Assembly: GCA_004380135.1 (NCBI GenBank)
Contig: QXCR01000081.1
Location: 62,001 to 126,000 of the forward strand
DNA from: Stemphylium vesicarium
Lineage: Eukaryota > Ascomycota > Dothideomycetes > Pleosporales > Pleosporaceae
Length of the DNA: 64,000 nt
Direction: 5' to 3'
Shown here: positions 22,001 to 33,897 of the stretch, piece by piece
Position numbering within the stretch: the first letter of the stretch is position 1
Layout of the letters: each line of letters opens with the position of its first letter
The notes under the pieces: model-generated
What the model was told of the DNA's origin: nothing
Database searches by the model: none
The model's input: the letters and a program-made list of their open reading frames with translations, nothing else
Position numbers and translations under genes: made by a program

Positions 22001-22755
22001 TACTGGATATCTATACCATGTTCTGCACGCTGCGTGTCAAGAAGAGCAAGGTGACAAGGACACCCAAGAAGACTCAGGGCCGAGGGTCGAATTCGGTCCA
22101 CGACGACTGGGAAGCTCTTTGTCGGGACATCGATAGCGACACTACCAAACTCATCCTACAAATCCTTACCGCGTGGGAGAACAACCTCGCCAAACTTACC
22201 AACAAGCGCCTAGAAGAGCCGGATGTAGACGATGACCCGATCGATCCCGATGATGACCCGGAGAGTGACGAGGAAGAAGCGGCGGACGAACGCGCAGTGT
22301 CAGGCAAGCAAGTGCGTGCTATCATTGCCGAACAATCGCTCGATGCATTCGGCGCTCGCATTGTACATGCGGTGTTAGTCGGCGCACTCGACAGTGATGG
22401 CTCGGGCACAGTGCGCAAGCGTCTGGAGCGCAACAAGATGAAGCTCACACCCACATGGAAGGAAGTGGTGAACCACCTGGACGCAGTCAAACAACGCAAA
22501 GTGACAAAGAAGGGCGCGAAGCTTGCGAAGGACGATGCAAAGCCAGCAAAAAACAAAGAGATTGTCGAAGTTGAGAGTGACGAAGAGGATGAAGAGGAAG
22601 AAGCTGAGAATGAGGTGCCTGGCGACGAGATAGAGGACGAAGAGATGGCCGATGGGGATGAGGAGCATACCAATGGTGTACAGGAGGATGCTGAGGAAAA
22701 TGGCGATGGTGCTGCGGAGGATAGAGATGGAGAGGAGAGTATTCTGGGTGACTGA
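19094..22755 (+). CDS. cohesin subunit Scc3/STAG family
   Basis: Three exons, 19094-19520, 19570-19778 and 19831-22755, encode 1186 residues. The head is basic and acidic low-complexity sequence with KRKR and RRRKRK stretches, likely nuclear localisation signals. The STAG region begins around YGADVFASGDRLEDVAARW. The stromalin conservative domain is clear in YVHRYRDVDPKIRVDSV, IIAYPDKFFDGTKLRYLGW and LSDPNPSTRIEVLHQLSRLF. A long HEAT-like helical body follows. The tail after KQRKVTKKGAK is strongly acidic (DEEDEEEEAENE). In yeasts the equivalents are Scc3/Irr1 and Psc3, which bind the kleisin and help load and hold cohesin on chromatin. Frame and splice sites are clean, so it is probably functional and single copy. 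Confidence 0.92.
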
Positions 22756-23550
22756 GCGGTGCGATGGCGAAATGTATGTTCCGTTGTTGTTTTCTCCATA
22801 GTCGCGAGAGATTCGGGGCTCCGCTCTTCTTTACCCAAGCCACGGCTACAGCATGGCGCTTGGGCGTTATCGGGACGGATATGGTGCGAGTCCAAGTCAG
22901 GCCGACTTGGTCGTATGATTTCGTTAGCTGAAGCGTTGCTACGGCCTTTTTTCTTCGATGCAATACCAGATGTAATTGATGCCTTGCAAACGTCTTCCCG
23001 ATATTTCACTAGTGAGCATGTGTACTGCAACAGTATCCGGCGATCAGCGCGTTCCCTCGTCTTCTAACCTTTATCATGCGATCATGTCCGCTACCATATC
23101 CTCGTTACGATGTACAGGGAAGCCATACTATACTTATAAGACGCGGAAGCAAGGAGCCGTCATGCTCGAAGCGAGTCGATACAGCACTCAGCGCTCAGCG
23201 ATCTCCGCTACCCTAGCCCCGCGCTTTCTGCTAGTCAAGCTTCCTAATACGGCATCTTTCAGACAAAAGTGTGGATTGTGGCGATCTCTTGGCACCGTGA
23301 AAGATAGCGATGGCAGTCTTGCGCCAACGTTAGCGCAAAGCACAGGCCAGCACACACAATACGCGAATTATCGGCCATCACCCCCATCGTGAACTTTGAC
23401 AAGCCCACGCACGCCCGCTAACACCGCCGACGACACAGTCAATACTGTCAGTATAGCCTCGCAGCTGCGACAAGAAGTGCTGTCAGAACGGAATACTAAT
23501 TTCCAGCAGCAAGCGACACTCGCAAACCCCCAAACCTTCAACCACACATC
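22756..23550. other. intergenic upstream of RPS29
   Basis: This 795-base stretch holds the cohesin 3' end and the RPS29 promoter. It includes a pyrimidine- and C-rich leader shortly before the RPS29 ATG (CCACACATC immediately 5' of it). No coding sequence was recognised. Confidence 0.4.
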
Positions 23551-23986
23551 ATGTCTCACGAGTCGGTCTGGTATTCGCGCCCTAGGACTTACGGCAAGGG
23601 CTCCCGCGAGTGGTACGTTGTCCAGTCTTTATATATATGTTCCCGGACGCTGCGTACCATGTTGGTTTCGAGATGCGCGAGCGAGGGGAGGGATTGGATA
23701 GGATGAGGCATAGTCTAGGACCGCAATGGCTAACACAGTACTCACAGCCGCGTCTGCACCCACCCTGCTGGTCTGATCCGCAAGTACGGCCTCAACATCT
23801 GCCGTCAGTGCTTCCGCGAGAAGAGCGCCGACATTGGTTTCGTCAAGGTACGACTTTCCGCCTTTTACATTCGAGGAAGCTTGGTCTTAGCTTTACCTCT
23901 GAGCAACACCACACACTCGACGGCACCCAGCGGACTGCTTTCCCTATATTCGGGTTCTCGAGACTAACACCTTATAGCACCGATAA
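23551..23986 (+). CDS. rps29: 40S ribosomal protein S29 (uS14)
   Basis: Three small exons, 23551-23612, 23748-23847 and 23978-23986, give exactly 56 residues, the family's normal length. The protein opens [20 protein letters not shown] and carries the zinc-ribbon cysteines in CRVC and NICRQC, followed by [14 protein letters not shown]. The last exon is only nine bases (CAC CGA TAA), so automatic gene finders may miss it. The first intron splits the Cys codon at the start of CRVC. S29 sits in the head of the small ribosomal subunit near the mRNA channel. Intron-rich 5' ends are usual for fungal ribosomal protein genes. Confidence 0.95.
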
Positions 23987-25134
23987 ATTCCCTACGATTC
24001 AACGGCCGGAGTAGGAGGCGCAAGTGCACGATGATTACCTGACGATACGAATTCACCTCGACCCGAACTTTTACCAACGATCAAGCAAAAAGAAGAGAAC
24101 ATGGGCACGAGGCAAGGATGGAGCTGAAAGAATAGCTCTGCGTGTGTCGGGCGGAGGATGGTTCTACATGGCTTGTTTTTCATGGGAAGGAAGGGTATCC
24201 GGTCTTGATACAACGAAAATCAATCCTGAATCCACAACGTTGCTGTTGAGCCTTGGCTATAAGTGATGCTATTGGAATATGAATAGCTAGATGATTGGAG
24301 ACTAACACAAGGACGATGAATTTCTGGGTGGCCGGATCTTTCAACTCAGATGTTGCATTTCGAGATACGACTGAATACCGTAACACTCGCTCGCACACGC
24401 CATCGGTCTTGGGCAGATGCGCCAGGGCCGACGACGAGTAAGGGTACCAAGACTGTATGGACTGGGGATGCCACATTATGACCGTCCACGGGCTACTCGC
24501 CAACAAAGCACATGGCCTCGGGACGCCATCCCTCCCTGTACTGACGACCTGGCAGGTGAAGGACATGTAATGAGACCGTGCTATATCCACCTTCGCCCAT
24601 TACCCGATACCCTTGCACACCGCCCATCACTCATCTACGGCCGAGATCAGTGAAACGGATTCCGCCAGCATTTCTCAAAGCCTCCTTCGTATCACCAAGG
24701 GCGGTTCAACGTGACTTGAAGTTAAGAGGCCAATGAGGCGAAACTATTCGTCGTACATTGCGGTGGAGTAAAAGTAGCATCACATGTTCTGATTAGCTAT
24801 ATACACGCCATGTACCGGCATCCAAGTCGTTCCTTCACAATCCTTCAACTTGGTGGAAAAACATATGCGACGCAACAACAGTGGAACAACGAGATATGCG
24901 AAACATGTACAAATTACAACCTCGATGCGGGGATCATAAGCGTCTTTCATCTCCAACAGAAACAAGGGGGAAAAAACAAACAAAGATTCAAAAATGCATC
25001 GTCAGCGCGCAGTATTAACACCCCATCGTTGCCGTCCATCATGGTATCAAACAAAACCACATCCTCCTTCCCATCGCTTCACGTCTCCCATTGCTATTTC
25101 TCCACCTCTTCTATCACCGAGCGAAACTTCGCCG
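23987..25134. other. intergenic between convergent RPS29 and mvp1
   Basis: This 1.1 kb lies between two gene ends and holds both terminators. Open frames of 60-136 codons occur on both strands but have no domain, no splice logic and no similarity to anything in the window. Confidence 0.4.
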
Positions 25135-27493
25135 TTACTCAGCCGCAGGCATACTCTCCACCTCCTCACTCAACGCACGCCAATTATCCGCTTGTAGCTC
25201 CGCGTACTTGACTCGTTCCTGCGCCCACTCTTGGTGCAAGCGACTGATGTGGTACTGAGATTTTTGGAAGAAGAGCAGCTCGTCGCGGATGCATTCGCGG
25301 ATGAAAACGCCGCGGGCGTGTTGTTGGACGATGGATTCCTTGTCCTGGTCGTAGCGTTAGGGAACATGGATTCGAATAGTGCATATTAAGGATAAAGAAA
25401 AGAGGACCAACCTTGAAAATCGCATCTTCGACCTTCTCCGCCTCACCAGGTTTGGCATCTGGTTTGTTGCGAATGTTGCTGAGCTTGGTCTCGTTGTTTG
25501 CGATGCGCTTCTCCAGTTGAGGAATGTTGTCTTTGGCGTACTTGTCTCGTCGGTCGAACATGTCCCTTACGCTAACGAGTGTATCTCTTTGGCGCTTGAG
25601 GTCTTCAAGGACGCCTTCTTCCCAGCCACGCGCTTCGTCTTCTAGTAATTGTTTACTCGAATCGAGATGACGTGCTGTGGCGTTTAGACCCTCGTTCAGC
25701 AGTGGCACGTCGTTGGTATCCACGGCGTAGGTGTCTTGACTCGATTCGGTGAGGCCGCTGAGGGCGGAGGAGAAACGCGAGTATTCGGCTGCCATGCCTT
25801 CGTTTCGGCGGGAGAGACGCTCCATCATGCTGCAGAGGGTGATGTAGGTTTCGGCGCTGCGTCGTACGCCGGATCGGACCGTGTCGAACAGCTCGGGTAG
25901 TGTCTTCGGTAGGGAGTCTTCGAGATCGGGTGGGAGGGTTTTGCCGGTGAACTCTTCCTGTACTGAGAGATTTGCCTGTTTGCGCCAAACTGAGAGTTCC
26001 TACTCCAAGTCAGTACGAATGGCTCATGACCACATTCACAAAGCTTACCGTGGGTACAGTCAGGAACATGACGACCAATTGCTCCTGGTTGAGTACTGGA
26101 TGTCGTACAAGTGCATTGGTGAATCGCGCTAGACCCTTTCTTCGCTTCTCAAGGAAAGTAGCATCCGCAGCTATTGGGTTGCCGTTGACTAAGAACTCTC
26201 AATACTCATCAAGACCATTGTAGGGGGATAACTTACTGCCGACCCTCTTTGGAGGTAACAATGGCAACTGTCGGAATGGGTACCGCTTGTGCAGGCAATC
26301 CAACAACCACACGAAATCGCTGTATCGGCGGACGACCTTTGTTGTACGTTTGGAGCTGGCGACTTCGTAGTTGCGATGCTGGAACATGAAGACACCTTCC
26401 TTTTCCGAAAGCGCCGTGATTGTTATGACCTCCTCGTTTCCAGTGGCACCGGGCATTCGTCCAATCGATCTACCCAGCTCCGGTTGCGCATTGGAGCTGC
26501 CTTCGCCGCCTGTTGGTGCGCCGAAGCCTCCCTCTCCCATATTCGGAGCTGCAAAGGGCTGATTCGCGCCGCCATTGTATCCTCCCCAACCGCCCTCGCT
26601 GCCTAGCGAACTGGGCTGGACGGGTGGCGGATTTGACGATTCGGTGGTAGAGTGTGTAGTAAACTGACTGGTTGTTCGCGCCGTGGTAGGAATGCTGGAC
26701 CCATTCGTCTGATGTGGTGGGCTCGTATAGCTCGCGTGGCTATGGCCTCTGTGTAGATCCGGACTGCCCCAGGGATCCGCCTCTGGATCGCCAAAAGATT
26801 GCTTGCGCATGGGCGCACTCGACTTTTTCGCAGCAGGCGATTGCTGCTCGGTCGGTTGGCGCTGGGGTGCAGGAGGGGTTGGAGGTTGGGGATCTTGCGG
26901 TGGAGGTGACGGGTCGCGGGCTTTGGTGGATTGGGGAAGCGATACGGTCGGCACGGGAAGATCTAACCTGGCATCAATACTATCCTACAAGCGCATGCAC
27001 GAAGATGCTAACACTCACTCCGTTTCCTCTCGTCGACGCTGTCCAGGGTGATGTCTTCATGCTCTTGCGCCAGCCCAATCAAGGCGAAGACGACATTGAA
27101 CTCATTCCTTCCCAGTTCGGCGCTGCCACCGGCGGGCAGCACGGTCTCGAGTATTTTCGACTGCGCGTGACTTGGGATGTCGCTATCGGCCAATAGCTTC
27201 TTTACACCTTCAACGCTGACGCCATTGCCTTCGCCGTGGCCGGCGTCTAGCAGTGCATCGAATGCATCAATGTACGAGTCGGGCACGTCCGAGGCGGGCA
27301 GCAGTGACTTGACTAGAGCTTCGCGTCCGGCTTTCTTGGGCGTGGGGAAGCCCCAGGGCGAGTCGTTGTCATCAAGGTCGTCTGCGAACAAGCTGTTGCC
27401 CGTCTTGCCCGCGGGCTTGGGATCGTCATCGAAGAGCGAGGACGACTGCTTTGCGCGCTGGGGCGTTTCGTCGTCGTCGCCGAAAAGAGACAT
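25135..27493 (-). CDS. mvp1: sorting nexin Mvp1 (SNX8-like)
   Basis: Five exons, 27493-27015, 26967-26237, 26188-26049, 25999-25412 and 25344-25135, splice in frame to 715 residues. The head has repeated SLFxDD segments and an EH-like helical region ([12 protein letters not shown] to [13 protein letters not shown]), then a Pro/Ser-rich linker. The PX domain runs from [24 protein letters not shown] to [29 protein letters not shown] and [20 protein letters not shown]; the RRYSDF arginine contacts phosphoinositide. A BAR-type coiled region follows ([15 protein letters not shown] to [13 protein letters not shown]). Mvp1 makes endosomal tubules that return cargo to the Golgi. The first donor is uncertain: a GTGAGT four bases earlier looks stronger, but only GTGTTAG keeps frame. 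Confidence 0.9.
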
Positions 27494-28080
27494 TATGGGT
27501 CAAAGAAAGAGCGCAGTCAACTATGTATGGTCAAGCTGCACGCTGTCGATGAAAGGTAAGCTGCAGGGTCAGTCCTCAGACGGAAGGTGCCCACACGCGA
27601 TGATAACATGGAGCTATGATGCGGCGTTGCAAGGAACCCGCACTCCACAACACCCCGGTCCAAGCTCTACCTGTTCCGCAGCCTTATCATCTGCTTGGCA
27701 CGCACCGTCACTGCATTTTGGGCATCAACACGTCGACGTTGAAGTGTCATCTGATAATATTTTACTACTTCGTCGCATAACCAATAAGTCGTGCACACAT
27801 GGCGATGCTTTGCTACTAGATACAATGTCGCGATAATTGCGCCATTCCTATGTGAAAGAGCCTGACCTCCAAGTCGGCGGGTATCCAATCCTCATATAAA
27901 CACCAAAAAAATAATCTTTTTAAGTTCCAACTGCGCCGTTCCATGCCAATGCTATGTGGTAGGTCCATCACGACCCGCAAGTCGTGCCACCAATGCGCCG
28001 TTCAAGATGGGGGTATATACGTGCTATCAACATGGGAAATATAAACAGAAACATGCGAGAGAAGAAGCCGACCATCAGAG
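27494..28080. other. intergenic between palH tail and mvp1 start
   Basis: A 587-base gap between two minus-strand genes, containing the mvp1 promoter. It has an A/T-rich patch near 27900-27925 (CACCAAAAAAATAATC). No gene is visible. Confidence 0.4.
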
Positions 28081-30713
28081 CTACCTGTCGTGATCCGTCC
28101 GAGTATGCTGCTGAGGTATGCTAAAGTCCATTGTCGAAGTAGTCTCGTCTTGTGGCAACGGTGACGTTGGTGCAGACGGCGGCTGTCGCACCTGCGTGCC
28201 GAGGGCGCCAGCATTGCTACTCTGCTGCTCATGCGCGATTGCGGGCGAGTAGCGGATGCGCGGGTGGCGTTGTGACTGTGGCGAAGCAGAAGGGTGTACA
28301 GCGTCGTTCGGATCAGTCGTGGGGGACCGTACACCTTGTTCTCTTCCCATCACAGTCGGTGCCCGTGCGAGCTGCGTATCTACGCTTGCAGGGCCTTCGA
28401 CTTGCTGCGCGTCTTGCTGAGCTTCTTGCTGCTGCTGACGGATGATGTCTGGAGACCACGTCTGCCCACGAGGCTGTGCGGGGATGATGGTAACAGGCAG
28501 CTTCGTCTCCAATTGCGCTGCATTCTTCTTCTTGGACCTCAGCCTCTCGCTTTGTTGTGCAGCGAAAGTGCCGAGCCGATCACCAAGAGCCAGTCCGTTG
28601 TAATTGCGAGGTGGTATGTTCGCAGCCACGTCGTCGACGCCAAGCGGCTCGATAACCTGACCTCTTTGCAGCTCTTGGGGCGGTGTGCGTCCTTTTCTGC
28701 GGAAGGGATTGCCTAGTGTTTGCCATTGCCATTTGTTCCTGCTGGTAACGCCTTCGAGCTCGGCGCCCTTCTCGGGATCCTCTGGGTTGGCTGGCTGGCT
28801 TTGTGGCTCTTGTGATGACGTCTGTGCTTGTGGCTGCGGCTGGGCCTCCCTGATCTCCGGCTGGGCGGTCGCAGGTGTAGGCTGTCGGTTTGGCGGTGTC
28901 TCGCTGATCGGATGATATCGTACTGTGTATACTGTGGAGTCGGCGCTGGTGGTGTCTGTCCGGCTAACTGGCGAAGATATGACAGGTACCGGAGGTGGGG
29001 TCTGCACGCGGACGTAGGCACGCGAGTTGCGGTCTCCACGATTAGCAGACGCTGACCGTCGCACAACCGGAGGCGGGGCGGGGATATGGATGCTGCGCTT
29101 CTTCCGTGCTTCTGCTCGGGGTGATTCGGTCATTTTCCGTCCGAACCTCTGCGCAAAGCTGTTGAACCGAGTGACATGAGCGGATGCGAAAACACCCAGA
29201 CCGCTGTGCCCACCACCGCCCCCTCCCCCGCGGCTGTTTTTCTTCTCGTCTTTTTCTGATACTTGGGTCTTCCGCTTGGAAGGCCACTTGGAGTCGGATG
29301 GGCTGTTGTCCAACATGTCGTCCCCGTCGTAGACTTCTCTTCCCAGAATTCCATCCTTCCTCTCTTCTCTTTCTAAAGCCTCAATTCGCTCCACCCATTC
29401 CCAAACAATAACACTAGCAGCGGCTGCTCCCACCCAGCGAAAGTAGTCTCCCCACCCGGCGATGGTGTAGTTGGCGATATCGGTAATGAAGAAGACGACG
29501 GGAGTGAGGATGGCGATGATCGATAGAAGCGAGATGACGCTCATGTTCCACATCATCGAGTGGTAGAAGGCGTATCGTCTCTTGGTGACGGCGTAGTACA
29601 TGACCCATGCGGCGTAGAGCATGCTGAGGGATAGCTGAAATAGGTAACTCAATGCGGGGATGGCGGTATCGAAGTGTGCGGGGCGGCGAGCGTTCTCGTA
29701 GGGACCGAAGCTGTTGAGGGAGCTGAACGCGATGTCGAGTAGGATGAGGGCGAATCCGACCCATTTGATGATGACCTTCTCCTTATGGCGTGGAAATAGG
29801 CGTATCAAGGTCTGCACTTGCGCGAGCCATAGGAAGATGTCAGACACGACGCGCGAAACCTTGATCTCCATGCCGGCCACAACCTGATCACGCAGTTCCA
29901 TGGCATCGATGAATCCCTCCTCGTACTGGCGTTGGGCGATCTTGAAGGTGTCGGCCGTGGCAAGCGTAAGCGATATGGCGACGGTCAGGGCTGCAGCCTT
30001 CTGCAACCACGGGCGGGTGCCGACTCCAATGATAGATCCTCCTCCTGTGGCGCCGCTAATCATGCCGCGCCGTCCCATGAGTCCTGAGCGTCCCGAGGCG
30101 TTGCCGACGAAGAAGGTGCGTGGTGTTATAATGAGCATGATGACGAGCATCCAGGCGATGACGGTCGCCGCGCCCGTCGCATAGGCCTGCGGGGTGATGG
30201 AGGCGTGGAAGGGGTCGCGCATGTCAGCGACGCTGGTGACGCCGCCGGTGCCATCGTCGACGCTGCCCTGGTTGCCGGCGGTGTCGGTGCAAAGCGGACG
30301 AAAGACGGCGTTGGATTCGAGGACGATGGTGTTGCCGGGAGATATTTCGATGGTACCAAAAGCGGGGAGTTTGTACGAAGGACAGTGCTGGAGTGGGCCG
30401 TCAGTCGCGTGGTGGATGGTGGTGTCGCGGTCGTGGTACTTACATAGGGCGTGGTGGCATCCGGCGCGCGACTGTCCAGGAGAGGCGCCCCATGCCAGGA
30501 CTCGGCCTCCCACATGCTCGGTCGGGCGGCTATACTGGTCCAGCAGCAGTTCGTGAAGGGTGATAGTGGCCCATGGAGGTTCAGACGAGCGACATGGCCT
30601 GTGTACGGTGCTGAGGTCGGGAGGGTCGAGGGTCGCGGTCGTTGGTTAAGCGTCGAGGCCAAGTGGGAGTGGGCTGGGCGAAGCTTGAGGGAATGCAGGC
30701 GCTCCGGTGGCAC
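28081..30713 (-). CDS. palH: ambient-pH sensor PalH/Rim21
   Basis: Two exons, 30713-30444 and 30387-28081, join in phase across a GTAAGT intron with a CTGAC branch site, giving 858 residues. The extracellular head contains TTPY|HCPSYKLPAFGTIEIS, the conserved start of the PalH domain. Seven membrane segments follow, including AAATVIAWMLVIMLII-like, ALTVAISLTLATADTF, VSDIFLWLAQVQTLIRLF, WVGFALILLDIAFSSL, YLFQLSLSMLYAAWVMYY, MSVISLLSIIAILTPVVFF and GAAAASVIVWEWVERIEAL. The remaining 400 residues are a cytosolic, Pro/Gln/Arg-rich disordered tail, the part that in Aspergillus binds the arrestin PalF. At alkaline pH the complex signals through ESCRT to activate PacC. The start at 30713 is the only in-frame ATG of useful length. 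Confidence 0.9.
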
Positions 30714-32163
30714 CTGCCGTTCCAGCCTGTCGCACCTTCGCCGCCATTGGCTCCAGTCGCTGCAGGGCCTGGCCCTTGCACCGCAGAAACCGCGCCGGCA
30801 TCACCATTCACCGCGGAGGCCCCGGTCACTCCGCACCCATCCCTCTTCCATGCCCGAAACGTCGCAGAGTGAAGCCATTAGAGTGGGCCGCGTGTACAGC
30901 ATCAACCCCCTTTACCACCAATTCTTTGACAACGGCCTATCTGTCAAATATCATCAACATGTGAGCTTGTAGGCCGTTACGCTGCACCCCTCCCCCTCGC
31001 CTCGCCCAACGACGGACCGGCATCGGATAATGTCGGGCGTCGAGCCTGGATTGATCTTCCACTTGCGGCTACCAACTCTCCAAAGTCGCCCACACCGAAG
31101 AAAAATAAATGGGACAACTATGCCTCTGCTCACTGCAAGGCGCGTACGCCACAGAGAGAGATTGATGACGATACTAACTGGAAGGAGACGGGTATCTCAA
31201 ACTATTTGCGGTGAGAGTCAAATGCAGCAAGTTTTTGCTTTGCATTATGGCGTGATTTGCTTAACAGACGCATCGCATCGCCAATCTTCTCTTAGTAAAC
31301 GTGCAGTGTGACCGGAGCCGAGTCCGCCGCCAAACATCTAAATTCAGCCCTAAGCGCGCATGACAGCAAGGCCCAATGCTGCAGCTACACATCGACCTTG
31401 ACGTACTTCATACTGGAGAACATCAGGTTTCGGCACAATCGGCATCCATTTCGTGTTGTGCGGATCAATATCCGACAAGGGCTCGCACGATGCCCACGTG
31501 CTGCCCAGCTGGCTGCAGACGTCTAGAACCTTTTCACCTTGCGACTAGTTATGACGCAACTCACCTAATCCTCAATTCCACATACTTGCCTAAAACACCG
31601 ACAGCAGAGCTAGCCTCGCCCTGTCAAACTCTGGCGCTGACGTTTCCGTAACTCCTCCTAGAGATCAGTAAACGCAGGAGTGTCACGTCAGCCGGACCAT
31701 CACGTCAGCTCTTTCCACTTCTACAGAGTCAGCTGTCACCAAAGCATATCAACGACAGGCACACCATGCGAGGTTTGGAGACTACATGTAAGGTGTAAAA
31801 CAAAACGGAAAATCTTTTCGTTGGTCTAGGTGGCTTTATTGCCTCCACGCGCAGTGGTTTCGGCTTGCAATGTATGGTCTGGTCAAATACCAGATGATGC
31901 ATATGGATGCTCATGGCTCAAAGCGGAAGGTATAGTCGTAGGCAACCACAATTGCTAGGCCAATCAGCCACTTCAGACATGCCAGAAAATGGGGTTGTAC
32001 AGTGACCCTGTATGCCGCAACCCGGACGAAACAACGACGACGTGCGCGGTGGACGTGTCAATGGTCTCCTCAATTAATTTCACGTAACGCGAGGGCATGG
32101 CTATTCCTCGGTTAGTGTTCGTGCGGTGGAGGAAACGCATCCGCTCTTCCTTCCGCATCGGGA
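30714..32163. other. intergenic; possible out-of-frame coding remnant at 31973-32167
   Basis: Mostly featureless. On the minus strand, 32167-31973 encodes MRKEERMRFLHRTNTNRG followed by a hydrophobic strand-like end (TAHVVVVSSGLRH), in a frame different from the gene just upstream (32164-33206). It may be that gene's displaced C-terminus after a frameshift or unrecognised intron, or chance. The C-rich, GA-rich section near 30850-31020 is the upstream region of palH. Confidence 0.35.
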
Positions 32164-33206
32164 TCACGTCGACAATACCGCGCCCTGTTGAGCCGCCCGG
32201 GTGCCTTCTTCAAGAACATCCATCTTCCCAGCCAATTGGAAGACCAAAAGATTGGGGACGTCGAGCGTCGTGGAATAGGTGCGATAGTCGGTGTTAGAGT
32301 TGGCGTAGTAAAGTATGTTGAGCAGAGCATCCGACGGGAGCACGAATGGTTTCACCGCGTCGGAAACGTCGCCCCCGGCCTTAGTCTCCTCTTCCAAAAA
32401 CTTTGTAAAGGCCACGTTAATCTCTTCAGATGGCGAGTCGGGGTGGCATGTGGGTGAGAAGCTGTAGGCTGGAGTACGGAGCGGGAGCCGGGTGATGGCA
32501 AGCTCTGCTTGCTGCTTCGCGATACATTCCATGGTGTTTTTCAATTCGTCTTGCGATTTGGGGTCCAGAAACAGCATGACACCCTCCGTGAGCTGTGCGC
32601 TGGTAGGGTTGGGTAGTAGTAGACGTTCGATGGGTATCGGGCCGTGGACTGTTGGTTGGCTCTCTGGATCTTGGGCAAGGTCTTCTAGGAATCTGGCCTC
32701 GTTCTCGTCGTCGAACGCTTCTTTAAATCGATCGGTTAAGAGGGTCAGGTGCTTGGCCCACGATGACACCTTGTCGTCGATGGCACTTTGTCGTAGCTGC
32801 CCTTCTCGGAGGGCTGAGAACGCGTTGTCTTTCTGGTCTGCTTAAATGTGCGCGGACCCGCCGAAAGCGGCGACGGGGCTGCTCTGTCTGCTGGCTTCGT
32901 TGGCTGCACGCGCTGTTAGCTGAGCTCGCGCGGTGCTTAACTAGTGTAGGGTGAGAGAGAGGGGGAGAGAGAGAAAGCGGTATACGGACAGGGTAGAGGT
33001 GTTATGTGCAGGAGGAAGGGAATGTGAGTGTGGGTAGGTCGTATTGGACTATTCAGCAGTCCAACTCTGCTCAGCCACTCGCCTTTCAGCCTGTTCTCTT
33101 CGTCGGGTTCATCTTCGTCGGGCTCGACTCGTGTCTTCTTCTCTATAGCAGTCTTGTCGAAACCAAAACCCAGAAGCCGCTTCTGTCCAGACTTGTGTGG
33201 TGGCAT
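32164..33206 (-). CDS. hypothetical protein, unrecognised family
   Basis: Two pieces on the minus strand look coding. The first, from the ATG at 33206, reads MPPHKSGQKRLLGFGFDK and continues with an acidic stretch to LKGEWLSR. The second runs to the stop at 32164 and includes ALREGQLRQSAIDDKVSSW, FKEAFDDENEARFLEDLA and FLDPKSQDELKNTMECIAKQ, mostly predicted helical. A plausible join uses a GTTGGA donor right after EWLSR and a CCAG acceptor before KDNAFSALREG, with GCTAAC upstream as branch site; the intron would be about 230 bases. Neither end is certain and a stop precedes the second piece in its own frame. I recognise no domain, signal peptide or membrane segment, so no function is proposed. 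Confidence 0.5.
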
Positions 33207-33897
33207 AGTGCATGGCTAGTTTGGCGGGCTGATCAGCTCTGGTAAGAGTGATTGTACTCAGTTTAATATCCGATGAAGAGAGCGAGCTTTCTGAACCTGG
33301 TGGCCGGCGAGGGGGGAATGTAGAGTGAGCTTCCTGTGGGTATCCCACTTTGAAGTGCTAGCAGGACAAGCAAATGAGAGTGTTGCGAGGATGAAGGCTA
33401 AGGCGAGAGCCGCGTCCTTGCCTGTATTATGGATGTCGTGAGTGTGCGAAGATGCATAGTCCACTGTGCGAGAAGTGAAGAAGTGTAGAGAGAGGCTGTC
33501 GGCTTGGTGGTAGTATGGGCGCACCGGATATTAACGAGAGGATGCGTACTGTACCTTCAATGTATTTGCCTCGCTATCTATATGCCTACAATAAGGTAAT
33601 AGTTAAGAATGACATCTGATAGTGCACTACTTGTTATGCCTTCATGTGCTTTGAAGAATCTGTGCTTGATGCATCCACTGCGAGGCGCATACCGAGGTAT
33701 AGTACTCAACTCTTTTTGAAACAGACGCAAGGCCAGAAATAACTGTTTTCTCATTCATTCTAGGCATGTGCAGGAAAAATACAAGGGGTCTCTCTATAAT
33801 ACAGGAATGTCAATTTCTCGTGATTTCCTATTTCCGGCTGTGGATACCTTGAACCAAACTATTCCCGGAATTTCATAACACACAGCTACCTGAACCC
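33207..33897. other. intergenic, A/T-rich toward the right
   Basis: No gene is seen. Between 33540 and 33860 the A+T content rises and the sequence is simple (for example ACAATAAGGTAATAGTTAAG). It lies downstream of the decayed SRR1-like gene and upstream of the hypothetical gene on the same strand. Confidence 0.4.

Noticed and set aside
22074..23030. 318-codon minus-strand open frame, very serine-rich
   Set aside because: Antisense of the acidic GAA/GAG-rich tail of the cohesin gene, which reads as Ser runs on the other strand.
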